This document shows, in pieces, positions 42,411 through 53,974 of a stretch of 55,362 bases of DNA. Every line of letters begins with the position of its first letter. Within the stretch, counting starts at the first letter, position 1. Below the pieces are notes generated by a model that was not told the origin of the DNA, made no database searches, and saw only the letters and a program-made list of their open reading frames with translations. Origin of the DNA: Nevskia sp. (GTDB lineage: Bacteria; Pseudomonadota; Gammaproteobacteria; Nevskiales; Nevskiaceae); NCBI GenBank assembly GCA_028291645.1, contig JAQGNU010000114.1:1-55362 (forward strand), in the 5' to 3' direction. The position numbers and the translations under genes were made by a program.

Positions 42411-43529
42411 ATGGCGCAGGCGGGATCGATCGAGCAGAGTGTCGTCAGCGGCCAGGTCTGGGATGAGTTCTGCGATGCGCTGAAGCGCGCGGGCCAGCAG
42501 ATCCTACGGCCGGAAGCGCCGACTGCTGTGCTCGATCGCGCCGAGGGCTATCGCTACCTGACGCGGTTGCTGCGCATCGGCCTGGAGATGCACCTGGAAT
42601 TTTCCGATCCGGAATTCCCCGGCTTCTTCGCGCCCTCGCACGAGACTGGCAAGATCGGCGCCGACAATCCGGACAATCTGTATCTGATGGGCCGTCTCAA
42701 CGGCCGCAACGAATATGTCATCCGCGGCGATCGCGGCAGCGTGTCGTACCTCAGCTTTGGCACGCAGAAAGGCGGCTATGAAGCCAACGGCAAGATGGAG
42801 CAGACCGGTTTCATCGACGTCGCGCAGCTACAGCTCGATGCCAATGGCCATTTCGAACTACTGTTGAGCCAGACGCCGCAACCCGGCAACTGGCTGAAGA
42901 TCGAGCCCGACAGCAATGCGGTGATCGTTCGTCAGACTTTTCTCGACCGCAAGCGCGAACGGCCGGCGCAGTTAACGATCGAACGCCGCGGCGCCGACGC
43001 CAAGCCGGAGCCGCTGACTGCGGCGCGCATCCAGCAGAGTCTCGGCAACGCGGCGCGTTTCGTCGAAGGCACAGCGACGCTGTTCGCCAATTGGGCACAG
43101 GGTTATCTGCAGCATCCGAACCAACTGCCGCCGGCGGATCAGTTGCTGTGCCAGCGCGTCGGTGGCGATCCGAATATTTTCTACTACCACTCGTACTGGC
43201 AGCTCGCCGACGACGAAGCGCTGCTGATCCACCTCGCGCGCATTCCCGACTGCCGTTTCTGGAATCTGCAAATCAACAACTGGTGGATGGAGTCGCTCGA
43301 CTACCGCTATTTTCGCATCTGCCATAACAAGCATTCGGCCACGCTCGATGCCGACGGCGGCGTGACCTTGGTGCTCGCGCATCGCGATCCCGCTCATCCG
43401 AACGGGCTGGAAACCGCCGGCCACGACAAGGGCACGATGTGTCTGCGCTGGGTCGGCGCGAAGGAACCGGTTCATCCGAGCACGCGCGTGGTCAAGTTCG
43501 CCAATCTCGCGGAGGAACTCAAGGCATGA
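42411..43529 (+). CDS. DUF1214 domain protein
   Basis: A 372-residue protein with the DUF1214 C-terminal beta domain (GDPNIFYYHSYWQLADDEALL, PDCRFWNLQINNWWMESLDY, HRDPAHPNGLETAGHDKG). The N-terminal half has EGYRYLTRLLRIGLEMHLE and NPDNLYLMGRLNGRNEY. No signal peptide, so it is cytoplasmic. The family's activity is unknown; members often sit beside sulfotransferases and steroid or lipid genes. It overlaps the next gene by four bases and has a GAGGAG site. Confidence 0.83.
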   Translation: MAQAGSIEQSVVSGQVWDEFCDALKRAGQQILRPEAPTAVLDRAEGYRYLTRLLRIGLEMHLEFSDPEFPGFFAPSHETGKIGADNPDNLYLMGRLNGRNEYVIRGDRGSVSYLSFGTQKGGYEANGKMEQTGFIDVAQLQLDANGHFELLLSQTPQPGNWLKIEPDSNAVIVRQTFLDRKRERPAQLTIERRGADAKPEPLTAARIQQSLGNAARFVEGTATLFANWAQGYLQHPNQLPPADQLLCQRVGGDPNIFYYHSYWQLADDEALLIHLARIPDCRFWNLQINNWWMESLDYRYFRICHNKHSATLDADGGVTLVLAHRDPAHPNGLETAGHDKGTMCLRWVGAKEPVHPSTRVVKFANLAEELKA

Positions 43530-44728
43530 ACGCGCCCAGCAATCTGTCCAATCTGCGGCACAGTTTCGATGTTCCGCGTCTGCTCGAAGACGCACGCACC
43601 GCCGCCGGCGGACTGAGCGACTTCGGTGACGCCAGCTTCCGCCCCGCACTCGAGGTGCTGTGCCAATCGCTGATCGAAGAGGCGCGCCTGTCCGATACCG
43701 GCGCCTACATCCTGCGGTTAAAGCTGCTCGGCCATCTGACCAACCGGCTGCGCATCGAGGATTACTTCGCGCGGCATCCGGAAATCGCGCAGGAGAACGT
43801 CGCCGCACCGCTGGTGATTGTCGGCCTGCCGCGCACCGGCACCACCAAGCTGCATCGCTTGCTGTCGCGCGATCCGCGCTTCTACTGGATGGCGTTCTGG
43901 GAATCGCAGTTCCCGGTGCCGTTCCCGAACGAAACCCTGCAGCAGCCGAGCGCACGCATCGCCGAGGCACACGCGATGGTCGACATGATGACCACCGCGA
44001 TGCCGAAACTGATGGCGATCCATCCGATGGCCGCCGAGGAAGCCGACGAAGAAGTGATGCTGATGGAGCATTCGCTGCTGTCGGCCTTCAACGCCTATGC
44101 CGACGTACCTTCCTACATGCGCTGGCTCGACGCGCACGATCAGGCGCCGGCCTACCAGTACCTGCGCCGCATGCTGCAGTTCCTGCAGTGGCAGAAACGC
44201 CAGCGCGGCATCGTCGCTGAACGCTGGGTGCTGAAGGCGCCGCACCATCTGCTGCGCATGGACATCCTGCTGCGCGTGTTCCCTGGCGTGCAGGTGATCC
44301 AGACGCATCGCGATCCGGTGCAGAGCATCCCGTCGATCGCCAGCTTCATCCACACATTGTGGGCGATCTACAGCGATCAGGCCGACGCCGTGTCCGCCGG
44401 CCGCTCCTGGAGCGAGACCATGCAGCGTGCGCTACAACACACGATGCAGGTGCGCCGGCAGGCGCCGGCGCAGTTCCTCGACGTGCGCTTCAAGGACACC
44501 GTCAAGCAACCGCTCGACGTGGTCCGGCGCATCTACCAGTTCATCGGCTGGCCGCTGGCGCCGGCCGCGGAAAGCACGATGAAGGCCTGGCTGCTGGAGG
44601 ACGAAAAGAGCCATCGGGGCGGCCACGATTATGGCCCGGAGCAATTCGGCCTCAGCGCCGAGCAGATCCGCCGCGACTTCGCCGCGTACCGCGACCGCCA
44701 TATAGAGGAAACTATGTCCGCCGCCTGA
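43526..44728 (+). CDS. PAPS-dependent sulfotransferase
   Basis: A 400-residue sulfotransferase of the Sulfotransfer_3 type. The 5'-phosphosulfate loop is LVIVGLPRTGTTKLHRLL (about 92-109) and the 3'-phosphate-binding motif is THRDPVQSIPS (about 257-267). The acceptor is unknown. The ATG overlaps the DUF1214 stop, and the next gene encodes APS kinase, which makes PAPS, so the three are likely one operon. Confidence 0.85.
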   Translation: MNAPSNLSNLRHSFDVPRLLEDARTAAGGLSDFGDASFRPALEVLCQSLIEEARLSDTGAYILRLKLLGHLTNRLRIEDYFARHPEIAQENVAAPLVIVGLPRTGTTKLHRLLSRDPRFYWMAFWESQFPVPFPNETLQQPSARIAEAHAMVDMMTTAMPKLMAIHPMAAEEADEEVMLMEHSLLSAFNAYADVPSYMRWLDAHDQAPAYQYLRRMLQFLQWQKRQRGIVAERWVLKAPHHLLRMDILLRVFPGVQVIQTHRDPVQSIPSIASFIHTLWAIYSDQADAVSAGRSWSETMQRALQHTMQVRRQAPAQFLDVRFKDTVKQPLDVVRRIYQFIGWPLAPAAESTMKAWLLEDEKSHRGGHDYGPEQFGLSAEQIRRDFAAYRDRHIEETMSAA

Positions 44729-44758
44729 TCCCGGCGGTCCTCCCAGGAACTGATAACA

Positions 44759-45379
44759 GTGGTCGAACAGAAAGCGACAAACGTACATTGGCACGAGGGC
44801 TCGGTGACCCGTGAACACCGCAACAAGCTGCTCGGTCAGAAGGGCGCCACGCTGTGGTTCACCGGCCTGTCCGGCAGCGGCAAGAGCACCGTGGCCTGCG
44901 CCTTGGAAGCGGAGCTGATCGCGCGCGGTCATCTGACTTATCGCCTCGACGGCGACAACGTCCGTCTCGGCATCAACAAGAATCTCGGCTTCTCGGCGGA
45001 AGACCGCACCGAGAACATCCGTCGCGTCGGCGAAGTCGCCAAACTTTTTGTCGATGTCGGCGTGATCGTGCTGTCGAGCTTCATCAGCCCGTACCGCATC
45101 GATCGCCGTGTCGCCCGCGAGGCGCACGACAAGGACCAGATGCCGTTCATCGAAGTGTTCATCGACTGCCCGCTCGACGAGGCCGAGAAGCGCGATCCGA
45201 AGGGCCTGTACAAGAAAGCGCGCGCGGGCCAGATCAAGAATTTCACCGGCATCGACGATCCGTATGAAGCGCCGGAACATGCGGAGATTCATCTGCGCAC
45301 CGACGAGCTGTCGCTGGAACAGGAAGTGGCGGTATTGCTGGACGAGTTGAAACGACGCGGCATTCTCGACGCCGACTAA
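44759..45379 (+). CDS. cysC: Adenylylsulfate kinase
   Basis: A 206-residue APS kinase that makes PAPS. It has P-loop GLSGSGKST (about 36-44), the RLDGDNVRLGI loop (about 62-72), DRTENIRRVGEVA, and KKARAGQIKNFTGIDDPYE. The start is a GTG. It is 30 bases after the sulfotransferase gene, without cysD/cysN nearby, so it probably supplies PAPS to the local sulfotransferase rather than serving general sulfate assimilation. Confidence 0.9.
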   Translation: MVEQKATNVHWHEGSVTREHRNKLLGQKGATLWFTGLSGSGKSTVACALEAELIARGHLTYRLDGDNVRLGINKNLGFSAEDRTENIRRVGEVAKLFVDVGVIVLSSFISPYRIDRRVAREAHDKDQMPFIEVFIDCPLDEAEKRDPKGLYKKARAGQIKNFTGIDDPYEAPEHAEIHLRTDELSLEQEVAVLLDELKRRGILDAD

Positions 45380-45429
45380 AAAACGGCGGCGGAACTGCGG
45401 CACCCATAACGATAGAGAGGAGACACGGG

Positions 45430-46221
45430 ATGCTACTGCAGGACAAGATCGTGGTGATTTCGGGAATCGGGCCGGGCCTCGGCGTCAAGCTGGCGATCGA
45501 GGCCGCGCGCGAAGGCGCCGCCGGTGTGGTCGCCGCCGCGCGCACCGCCGAGAAACTCGACGACGCCGAGCGTCGCATCCTTGCAGTCAATCCGCGTTGC
45601 AAAGTGGTCAAGCTCGTCACCGACATCACCCAACGCAGCCAGTGCGATGCGCTGGCTGCGGCCGCGGTGAAAGCTTTTGGCCGCATCGACGCGCTGGTCA
45701 ACAGTGCGTATGCGCATGGCGCGATGGACTACGCCTCGACCGCCGACCTCGACAGCTGGAGCGAGCCGCTCAACACCAACCTGATCGGCACCTTGAAGCT
45801 GACCCAGGCCGTGCTGCCGCAGATGAAGCAGCAAGGCGGCGGCGCCATCGTCATGATCAACACGATGGCTGCGCGCCAGGTGCCACCGCTGGGCGAAGCC
45901 GGCTATGCCGCGTCGAAAGCCGCGCTGGCGATGTCGACCAAGTTCCTGGCGAAGGAACTCGGGCCCTACAAGATCCGCGTCAACACCGTGCATATGGGCT
46001 GGATGTGGGGCGCGCCGGTCGAGGGTTATATGAACTGGCAGGCGCAGACCAATGGCGTGCCGGTTGAGCAACTGAAGGCACAGGTCACCGCGAACATTCC
46101 GCTCGGCGAAATTCCGCCGGACGACGATTGCGCGAAAGCCGCGCTGTTCATGGTATCGGACTACGCACGTGTCATTACCGGTGCATCGCTCGACGTCAAC
46201 GGCGGCAACTACATGCCCTGA
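45430..46221 (+). CDS. SDR-family oxidoreductase
   Basis: A 263-residue short-chain dehydrogenase. The cofactor loop SGIGPGLG is at about 11-18, then DIT, NSAY, and YAASKAAL with the catalytic Tyr and Lys. The residue 13 before that Tyr is Met, where the catalytic Ser is usual (INTMAARQ region), with Thr one position earlier. This may alter activity. It belongs to the sulfotransferase cluster, in the same direction and about 50 bases after cysC. Confidence 0.87.
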   Translation: MLLQDKIVVISGIGPGLGVKLAIEAAREGAAGVVAAARTAEKLDDAERRILAVNPRCKVVKLVTDITQRSQCDALAAAAVKAFGRIDALVNSAYAHGAMDYASTADLDSWSEPLNTNLIGTLKLTQAVLPQMKQQGGGAIVMINTMAARQVPPLGEAGYAASKAALAMSTKFLAKELGPYKIRVNTVHMGWMWGAPVEGYMNWQAQTNGVPVEQLKAQVTANIPLGEIPPDDDCAKAALFMVSDYARVITGASLDVNGGNYMP

Positions 46222-46263
46222 GCCGCGACCCGGCTGTAACGCATCGAAGACTCGGGAGTAGCG

Positions 46264-46980
46264 ATGGAAAAGATCATCTATCTGGTCTGGCGACGGCCGT
46301 CCGACAGCGTGGACGGCTTCGCACAGCGCCTGCGTACCGAGCTGGCTGCACCGTTGCAACAGGCCGGCGTGCATGCACTGCAGGTGAACGTCGCCGACGC
46401 CGCGGTGGCGCTGGCGGCGCAGCTCAAGCAGACCCATACCGATCCGCCGATCGAAGCGCTGGTCAGCGTCTGGGTCGATAGTGCGGTGGCGCGCTTCCGC
46501 GCGCCGATCGAGCAGTTGATCGCCGCACAGGGCTCGGCCTGTGCGGGTTATCTGGTCACCGAATCACAGCCGCTACGCAATATGAAGCATCTATCGCAGC
46601 CGGGTACGCGCACCGAAGGCTTTGCGCAAGTCGCGCTGCTGAAGCGCCCCGCCCGGCTCGACTACGCGCAGTGGCTCGACGTCTGGCACAACTTTCACAC
46701 TGGGGTTGCGCTCGAAACGCAGTCGACGTTCGAATACACCCAGAACGTCGTCGTCCGCACGCTGACGCCGAATGCGCCGGCGTTCGACGCGATCGTCGAG
46801 GAGTGCTTTCCGGCCGCCGCAATGACCGATCCGTTCACGTTCTTCGACGCGCTCGGCGATGAGGCCAAGTTCCGCCGCAATCTCGACCGCATGATGGACA
46901 GCGTCGGCCGCTTCATCGACATGGGCATGCTCGATGTGGTGCCGACCAGCCAGTACCGCCTGTTCTCCAAACGCGACTGA
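46264..46980 (+). CDS. EthD-like dimeric alpha/beta-barrel protein
   Basis: A 238-residue protein that looks like two ferredoxin-like repeats. The first begins KIIYLVWRRPSDSVDGFAQR and the second EGFAQVALLKRPARLDYAQW followed by DVWHNFHTGVALETQS, typical of EthD-type proteins. No cofactor site is visible. It follows the SDR gene by 42 bases and is probably the last gene of the sulfotransferase operon. Exact function is unknown. Confidence 0.7.
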   Translation: MEKIIYLVWRRPSDSVDGFAQRLRTELAAPLQQAGVHALQVNVADAAVALAAQLKQTHTDPPIEALVSVWVDSAVARFRAPIEQLIAAQGSACAGYLVTESQPLRNMKHLSQPGTRTEGFAQVALLKRPARLDYAQWLDVWHNFHTGVALETQSTFEYTQNVVVRTLTPNAPAFDAIVEECFPAAAMTDPFTFFDALGDEAKFRRNLDRMMDSVGRFIDMGMLDVVPTSQYRLFSKRD

Positions 46981-47091
46981 AACAGGGCTACACAGCCACG
47001 AACGCATGCTCGATCCGGACGCGGTTCTCGCCGCGCCGACTGCGGCGGTCAAGCCGATCGCCGTAGAATGACCGGAGATTCCGGAGCCTTC

Positions 47092-48177
47092 ATGAAAGCG
47101 ACCCAGCAACTGCACGACCTCGGCCAGAGCCTGTGGCTCGACAACATCACGCGCGGCCTGCTCGATAGCGGCACATTGGCGCGCTACATCGGCGAATTGG
47201 CCGTCACCGGCCTGACCTCGAACCCGACCATCTTCGACCAGGCGATTCGCGCCGGCGGCTTCTACGACGTAGCGATTCAACAGAAGGCCGGCAACGGCCT
47301 CAGCGACGAAGCCCTGTTCTTCGAACTCGCGCTGGAAGACCTGAACCGCGCCGCCGCGCTGTTCCTGCCGATTCATCAGGCTACCAGCGGCACCGATGGC
47401 TGGGTTTCGCTGGAAGTCTCGCCGCTACTGGCACACGACACGGCGGGCACCGTGAAGACCGCCGTGGCGCTGCACCGGCAGGCGCACTGCCCCAACCTGT
47501 TCATCAAGATTCCCGGCACCCGCGCGGGACTCGGCGCGATCGAAGAGGCGATCTACGCCGGCGTACCGGTCAACGTCACGCTGCTGTTCTCCTGCGAGCA
47601 GTATCTCGCCGCAGCCGAGGCCTATTTGCGCGGCATCGAACGCCGCATCGCCGCCGGACTCGATCCGCGCATCGAATCGGTCGCCTCGGTATTCGTCAGC
47701 CGCTGGGATGTCGCGGTCAAAGACAAGGTCGCTGCGTCGTTGCAGAACCGTCTCGGGATTGCCATTGCCCAGCGCACCTACAAAGCCTATCGCGAACTGC
47801 TGGCTGCGCCGCATTGGCAAAAGCTCGCGCAGAGCGGCGCGGCGCGGCAGCGTCTGCTGTGGGCCAGCACCGGCGTCAAGGACCCAGCGGCGCGCGACAC
47901 GATGTATCTCGAAGCGCTCGCCGCACCCGATACGGTCAACACGATTCCGGAAAAAACGCTGCTCGCATTCGCCGATCACGGCAAGGTCGGTGGCGTCATG
48001 CCGCTCGACGGCGGCGACGCTGAAACGCTGCTCGCCGAATTCGCGCGCAGCGGTATCGATCAGGCCGCGCTCGCCGATCAGCTACAGCATGAGGGCGCGC
48101 AGGCCTTCGAGAAGTCCTGGCACGAGTTGATCAACTGCATTCACAGCAAGCGGGCGACACTGGCAACCGCCGTCTGA
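47092..48177 (+). CDS. tal: Transaldolase
   Basis: A 361-residue transaldolase of the longer, TAL-type subfamily. It shows GLTSNPTIFDQAI (about 40-52), the Schiff-base Lys in LFIKIPGT (about 140) and VNVTLLFS, and VKDP for the later barrel. It transfers dihydroxyacetone units in the pentose phosphate pathway. A CCGGAG site precedes the ATG at 47092. A bidirectional terminator follows. Confidence 0.88.
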   Translation: MKATQQLHDLGQSLWLDNITRGLLDSGTLARYIGELAVTGLTSNPTIFDQAIRAGGFYDVAIQQKAGNGLSDEALFFELALEDLNRAAALFLPIHQATSGTDGWVSLEVSPLLAHDTAGTVKTAVALHRQAHCPNLFIKIPGTRAGLGAIEEAIYAGVPVNVTLLFSCEQYLAAAEAYLRGIERRIAAGLDPRIESVASVFVSRWDVAVKDKVAASLQNRLGIAIAQRTYKAYRELLAAPHWQKLAQSGAARQRLLWASTGVKDPAARDTMYLEALAAPDTVNTIPEKTLLAFADHGKVGGVMPLDGGDAETLLAEFARSGIDQAALADQLQHEGAQAFEKSWHELINCIHSKRATLATAV

Positions 48178-48190
48178 AGTCGGCGCCCGC

Positions 48191-48229
48191 AAAAAAAGGC
48201 CGCTGCAGGATTTCTGCAGCGGCCTTTTT
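48191..48229. terminator. Bidirectional terminator
   Basis: GGCCGCTGCAG pairs with CTGCAGCGGCC, with A7 before and T5 after. It ends tal on the plus strand and the tRNA-Leu/secG transcript on the minus strand. Confidence 0.88.
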
Positions 48230-48250
48230 CAGTTTGCGATCCATCGATGC

Positions 48251-48335
48251 TGGTGCCGACGCCGAGACTCGAACTCGGACGAGTTTCCCCGCTACCACCT
48301 CAAGGTAGTGCGTCTACCAATTCCGCCACGTCGGC
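48251..48335 (-). tRNA. tRNA-Leu(GAG)
   Basis: An 85-nt class II tRNA with acceptor GCCGACG/CGTCGGC, D arm, anticodon arm CTACC-TTGAGGT-GGTAG (anticodon GAG), variable arm, T arm GAGTTCGAGTC-type and encoded CCA. It follows secG, a common gammaproteobacterial order. Confidence 0.95.
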
Positions 48336-48406
48336 TTATTTAATAGTGTAAATGCAGTGCTGCGTTTTATCCTGAGAAACTCAAATCGAAGTCACGCGCG
48401 CGGACC

Positions 48407-48835
48407 CTACGGCGTTTTCGGTGCCGGCACGGCGGGGGGCTTCGCGTCCGTTGCCGGCTGCGCCGTCTTGGCGTTGTCGGAGACTGGCGTTTTCGGCTGA
48501 TCGGCACTGGCCGACGGCGTCACCGGAGCGGGTGTCGCCAGGGTTGCAGGCGCGGCCGGAGCAGTGGCCGCCGGCGCATCGTCGACTACGCTGCGCGCTT
48601 CGCTACGACCGTGCACGACATAGGCCAGCGCCAGACTGAGCAGAAAGAATACCGTCGCCAGCCAGGCGGTGGCACGGCTGAGGAAGTTGGCCGAACCGCG
48701 CGAGCCGAATACGGTACCGGACGCGCCGCTGCCGAATGCGGCACCGGCATCCGCACCCTTGCCCTGCTGGATCAGCACCAGGCCGACCAGCGCGACCGAG
48801 ACCAGTACGTAGAAAACGATGAGTAAGGTATACAT
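48407..48835 (-). CDS. secG: Protein translocase subunit SecG
   Basis: A 142-residue SecG with two membrane helices (about 2-20 and 52-72). The loop QQGKGADAGAAFGSGASGTV is the family signature. A long Ala/Pro-rich C-terminal tail (about 80-142) extends beyond the E. coli protein. It assists SecYE-SecA export in the inner membrane. It is downstream of tpiA and upstream of tRNA-Leu. Confidence 0.93.
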   Translation of the reverse strand: MYTLLIVFYVLVSVALVGLVLIQQGKGADAGAAFGSGASGTVFGSRGSANFLSRATAWLATVFFLLSLALAYVVHGRSEARSVVDDAPAATAPAAPATLATPAPVTPSASADQPKTPVSDNAKTAQPATDAKPPAVPAPKTP

Positions 48836-48880
48836 TGCTCTATGGGTAAGGCTTAACCGCTTGAACTGCTTGATCGAGAC

Positions 48881-49654
48881 CTAGCTACGGCTGCTTTTTT
48901 GCGCCGCCAGGCAGATCGCCAGAAAGTCCGCTGCCTTTAGCGCGGCTCCGCCGATGAGCCCGCCATCGACATCCGCCCCCGCGAAAAGCTGCGCTGCGTT
49001 GTCGGCCTTGACGCTGCCGCCGTACAAAATCCGCAGTGAGTCGGCGATTATAGCATCCCGCTTTGCCAGTTCACTGCGCAGGAAAGCGTGCACGGCCTGA
49101 GCCTGTTCCGGCGACGCGGTATGGCCGGTGCCGATCGCCCAGACCGGTTCATAGGCCAGCACAGCATTTGCAAACGCGGCAATCCCGCAAGCCTCGATCA
49201 CGGCCTCCAGCTGACGCTGCAGCACTGACTCGGTGCTCCCGTTTTTACGCTCCTCCAGCGTTTCGCCCACACACAAAATGGGTATCAGGCGGGCCGCCTG
49301 CGCTGCAGCGAATTTCTCGGCGCCGCGAAGATCGGTTTCGCCGTACAGCGCGCGCCGCTCGGAATGACCGACGATGACATAGCGGCAGCCCACTTCAGCC
49401 AGCATCGCGCCGAGAATCTCGCCGGTGAAAGCGCCCGGCGTCGCCTGTTCATTCAGATCCTGCGCACCGAGCAGCAGCGGACTATCCGCCAGCTCGCGCC
49501 CAACCGATTCGAGGTACACCGCCGGCGGGCAGACCACAATTTCGACGGCATCATACTCCCCCGCCCGCTGTTTCAAGCTGGCGATCAATGCCGCGTTCGC
49601 GCCATAGCTGCCATTCATTTTCCAATTGCCCGCGACCAGATAACGGCGTTGCAT
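48881..49654 (-). CDS. tpiA: Triosephosphate isomerase
   Basis: A 257-residue TIM-barrel enzyme that interconverts dihydroxyacetone phosphate and glyceraldehyde 3-phosphate. It has Lys in AGNWKMNG (about 8-15), catalytic His in VIVGHSERR and Glu in LAYEPVWAIGTG, and the phosphate loop YGGSVKADN. It lies between glmM and secG. Confidence 0.95.
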   Translation of the reverse strand: MQRRYLVAGNWKMNGSYGANAALIASLKQRAGEYDAVEIVVCPPAVYLESVGRELADSPLLLGAQDLNEQATPGAFTGEILGAMLAEVGCRYVIVGHSERRALYGETDLRGAEKFAAAQAARLIPILCVGETLEERKNGSTESVLQRQLEAVIEACGIAAFANAVLAYEPVWAIGTGHTASPEQAQAVHAFLRSELAKRDAIIADSLRILYGGSVKADNAAQLFAGADVDGGLIGGAALKAADFLAICLAAQKSSRS

Positions 49655-49695
49655 GTCGGCTCTCTTGCTCTGGTGAAAATGAGGGGTTTTTGCGA

Positions 49696-51048
49696 TCAGG
49701 CGATTTCGGCGCCGGGCGCAACACTGCGCACGACCGCGGCAAGCTGCTCGGCCGAGCGACGCGTTTCCTGCTCGTCCTGCGCTTCCACCATGACGCGGAT
49801 CAGCGGCTCGGTGCCGGACGCACGCAGCAGCACGCGGCCCTTGCCGGCCAGCGATTTCTCGGTTGCGGACAGTGCCTGGCGCACCACTGCCGTGTTCAGC
49901 ACTGCGCTGCTCTGGCCCTGAATCCGCACATTGACCAGCACCTGCGGCAACTTGCGCAACGGCGCCAACAGCGCACTCAGCGGTCGCTCGGCGACGCGCA
50001 CGGCATCGAGCACCTGCAGCGCGGTGACGATGCCGTCACCGGTGCCGGCGCGATCCAGGCACAGTGTGTGGCCTGAGGTCTCGCCGCCGATGATGCCGCC
50101 GCGTGCCTTGAGCCGCTCGAGGATGTTGCGATCACCGACCGCGGCACGCTCGAATTCGATGCCGAGCGCGTCGAGTGCCCGTTCCAGGCCGAGATTGCTC
50201 ATCACGGTGCCCACCACCGGTCCGACCAGCGCACCTTGCGCGAGCCGATGCGCAGCGATCACGTAAAGGATCTCGTCGCCGTCGATCGCGCGACCGTCTG
50301 CACTCACCATCAGGCAGCGATCGCCATCGCCGTCGAGCGCAATGCCGAGCTGCGCGCCATGCCGCAGCACCGCGTCCTGCAATGGCTGCAGATGCGTGGA
50401 ACCGCAATCGTCATTGATGTTGAGGCCGTTCGGCTGATCGCCGATGACGATGACTTCGGCGCCCAGCTCGGCCAGCACCGCGGGTGCGACGCGATACGCC
50501 GCACCATTGGCGCAATCAATCACCAGCTTCATGCCGCGCAGCGTGCGTCCGGCGTAGGTGCCCTTGCAATATTCGATGTAGCGGCCCTGCGCGTCCTCGA
50601 TGCGGCGTGCACGGCCGAGCTGTTCGGACGGCACGCAAATCAGCTCGCGCTCGAGTTCGAATTCGATTTCCGCTTCGATCTCGTCGCTGAGCTTGTCGCC
50701 ATCGGCGGAGAAGAACTTCACGCCATTGTCGAAATGCGGATTGTGCGAAGCTGAAATCACCACGCCGGCCTGCGCTCGCAGTGCGCGCGTCAGGTACGCG
50801 ATCGCCGGCGTCGGCAGCGGACCGGTCAGGTAGGTCTCGATGCCGGCGGCGGCGAAACCCGCTTCCAGCGCCGATTCGAACATGTAGCCCGAACGCCGCG
50901 TGTCCTTGCCGACCAAGACGCGCGCACCGGGCGTTTTCGCCAGCACGCGACCGGCGGCCCAGCCGAGCTTGAGTGCGAATTCGGGCGTCATCGGCGCCTT
51001 ACCGACGTGACCACGGATACCGTCGGTGCCGAAGTACTTGCGGCTCAT
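49696..51048 (-). CDS. glmM: Phosphoglucosamine mutase
   Basis: A 450-residue enzyme that makes glucosamine 1-phosphate for cell-wall UDP-GlcNAc. It begins [10 protein letters not shown], has the phosphoserine loop [12 protein letters not shown] (about 99-110), metal site LDGDGDRC and the sugar loop GGETSGH, then [12 protein letters not shown] for phosphate. The ATG overlaps the folP stop. Confidence 0.95.
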   Translation of the reverse strand: MSRKYFGTDGIRGHVGKAPMTPEFALKLGWAAGRVLAKTPGARVLVGKDTRRSGYMFESALEAGFAAAGIETYLTGPLPTPAIAYLTRALRAQAGVVISASHNPHFDNGVKFFSADGDKLSDEIEAEIEFELERELICVPSEQLGRARRIEDAQGRYIEYCKGTYAGRTLRGMKLVIDCANGAAYRVAPAVLAELGAEVIVIGDQPNGLNINDDCGSTHLQPLQDAVLRHGAQLGIALDGDGDRCLMVSADGRAIDGDEILYVIAAHRLAQGALVGPVVGTVMSNLGLERALDALGIEFERAAVGDRNILERLKARGGIIGGETSGHTLCLDRAGTGDGIVTALQVLDAVRVAERPLSALLAPLRKLPQVLVNVRIQGQSSAVLNTAVVRQALSATEKSLAGKGRVLLRASGTEPLIRVMVEAQDEQETRRSAEQLAAVVRSVAPGAEIA

Positions 51049-51890
51049 GGCGCGCGCGCCTCTGCAGCCTGCCGGACAGCGCCGGCAAGCCGCACGGCGG
51101 CCACCGTCGCCGCGACGTCGTGCGCCCTGACGATATTCGCGCCGCTACGGACCGCGATCGCGGCGGCCGCAATCGAAGGCGGCAGGCGTTCAGCCAGCGG
51201 CAGGCCCAGCAATTGGCTGAACATCGACTTGCGCGACAGGCCGACCAGCAGCGGCACGCCAAGTGTCAGAAAGCGATCGAGATGAGCCAGCATCTGCAAA
51301 TTATGCGGCAAGGCCTTGCCAAAGCCGAACCCGGGGTCGACCAGCAGGCGCTCGCGAGCCAGCCCGGCCGCCGCGCAGGCGGCGATACGCGCGGCCAGAA
51401 ACGCATGCACTTCGGCCACCACGTCGCCGTACTGCGGCTGCTGCTGCATCATGCGCGGCTCGCCCTGCATGTGCATCAGGCAGACCGCCGCCGAGTGCCG
51501 GCAGGCCACCGCCAGCGCGCCATCGGCGCCCAGCGCGGTGATGTCGTTGATCAGCTCGGCGCCCGCGCTGCAGGCGGCGTCCATCACCGCCGGCTTGGTG
51601 GTATCGATCGAGACGATGCAGTCGAGCTCGTGCTTGATCCGTTCGATCACCGGCAGCACGCGCGCCAGCTCCTCGTCGAGACTCACCGCCACTGCGCCCG
51701 GCCGGCTGGATTCGCCGCCGACGTCGATGATCGCAGCGCCTTCGGCCAGCATCGCGCGCGCCTGCGTCAGTGCGGCGTCGATGTTGCTATAGCGGCCGCC
51801 GTCGAAGAACGAGTCCGGCGTCAGGTTGAGCACGCCCATCACCTGCGGCTGACGCAGATCGAGCGTGCGATTCGGCAGTTTCAAGAACAT
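51045..51890 (-). CDS. folP: Dihydropteroate synthase
   Basis: A 281-residue TIM-barrel enzyme of folate synthesis that joins pteridine pyrophosphate and p-aminobenzoate. It has [16 protein letters not shown], the pterin-site [12 protein letters not shown] and SIDTTKPAV, and [10 protein letters not shown] near the end. The ATG at 51890 with a GGGG-GAG-like site is preferred to the TTG at 51905. It is coupled to glmM. Confidence 0.93.
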   Translation of the reverse strand: MFLKLPNRTLDLRQPQVMGVLNLTPDSFFDGGRYSNIDAALTQARAMLAEGAAIIDVGGESSRPGAVAVSLDEELARVLPVIERIKHELDCIVSIDTTKPAVMDAACSAGAELINDITALGADGALAVACRHSAAVCLMHMQGEPRMMQQQPQYGDVVAEVHAFLAARIAACAAAGLARERLLVDPGFGFGKALPHNLQMLAHLDRFLTLGVPLLVGLSRKSMFSQLLGLPLAERLPPSIAAAAIAVRSGANIVRAHDVAATVAAVRLAGAVRQAAEARAP

Positions 51891-51903
51891 TTTTTCTCGC
51901 CCC

Positions 51904-51933
51904 AAAAAGTTAGGGCCGCAATGCGGCCCTAAC
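51904..51933 (-). terminator. Terminator of ftsH
   Basis: On the minus strand GTTAGGGCCGC pairs perfectly with GCGGCCCTAAC around a 3-base loop, followed by five T residues. It separates ftsH from folP, so folP probably has its own promoter or read-through. Confidence 0.88.
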
Positions 51934-51994
51934 TAGCGAGTGACGCCGCGCTTGCGGCCTGTGACTCGTCCCGGCTGGCTACAGCCCGCCGGTT

Positions 51995-53920
<1,926 letters not shown>

Positions 53921-53974
53921 AGCAGCCTCTCATTCGCACTTCCAAATAAACGCACTTCTGCACTCTCTTGATCG

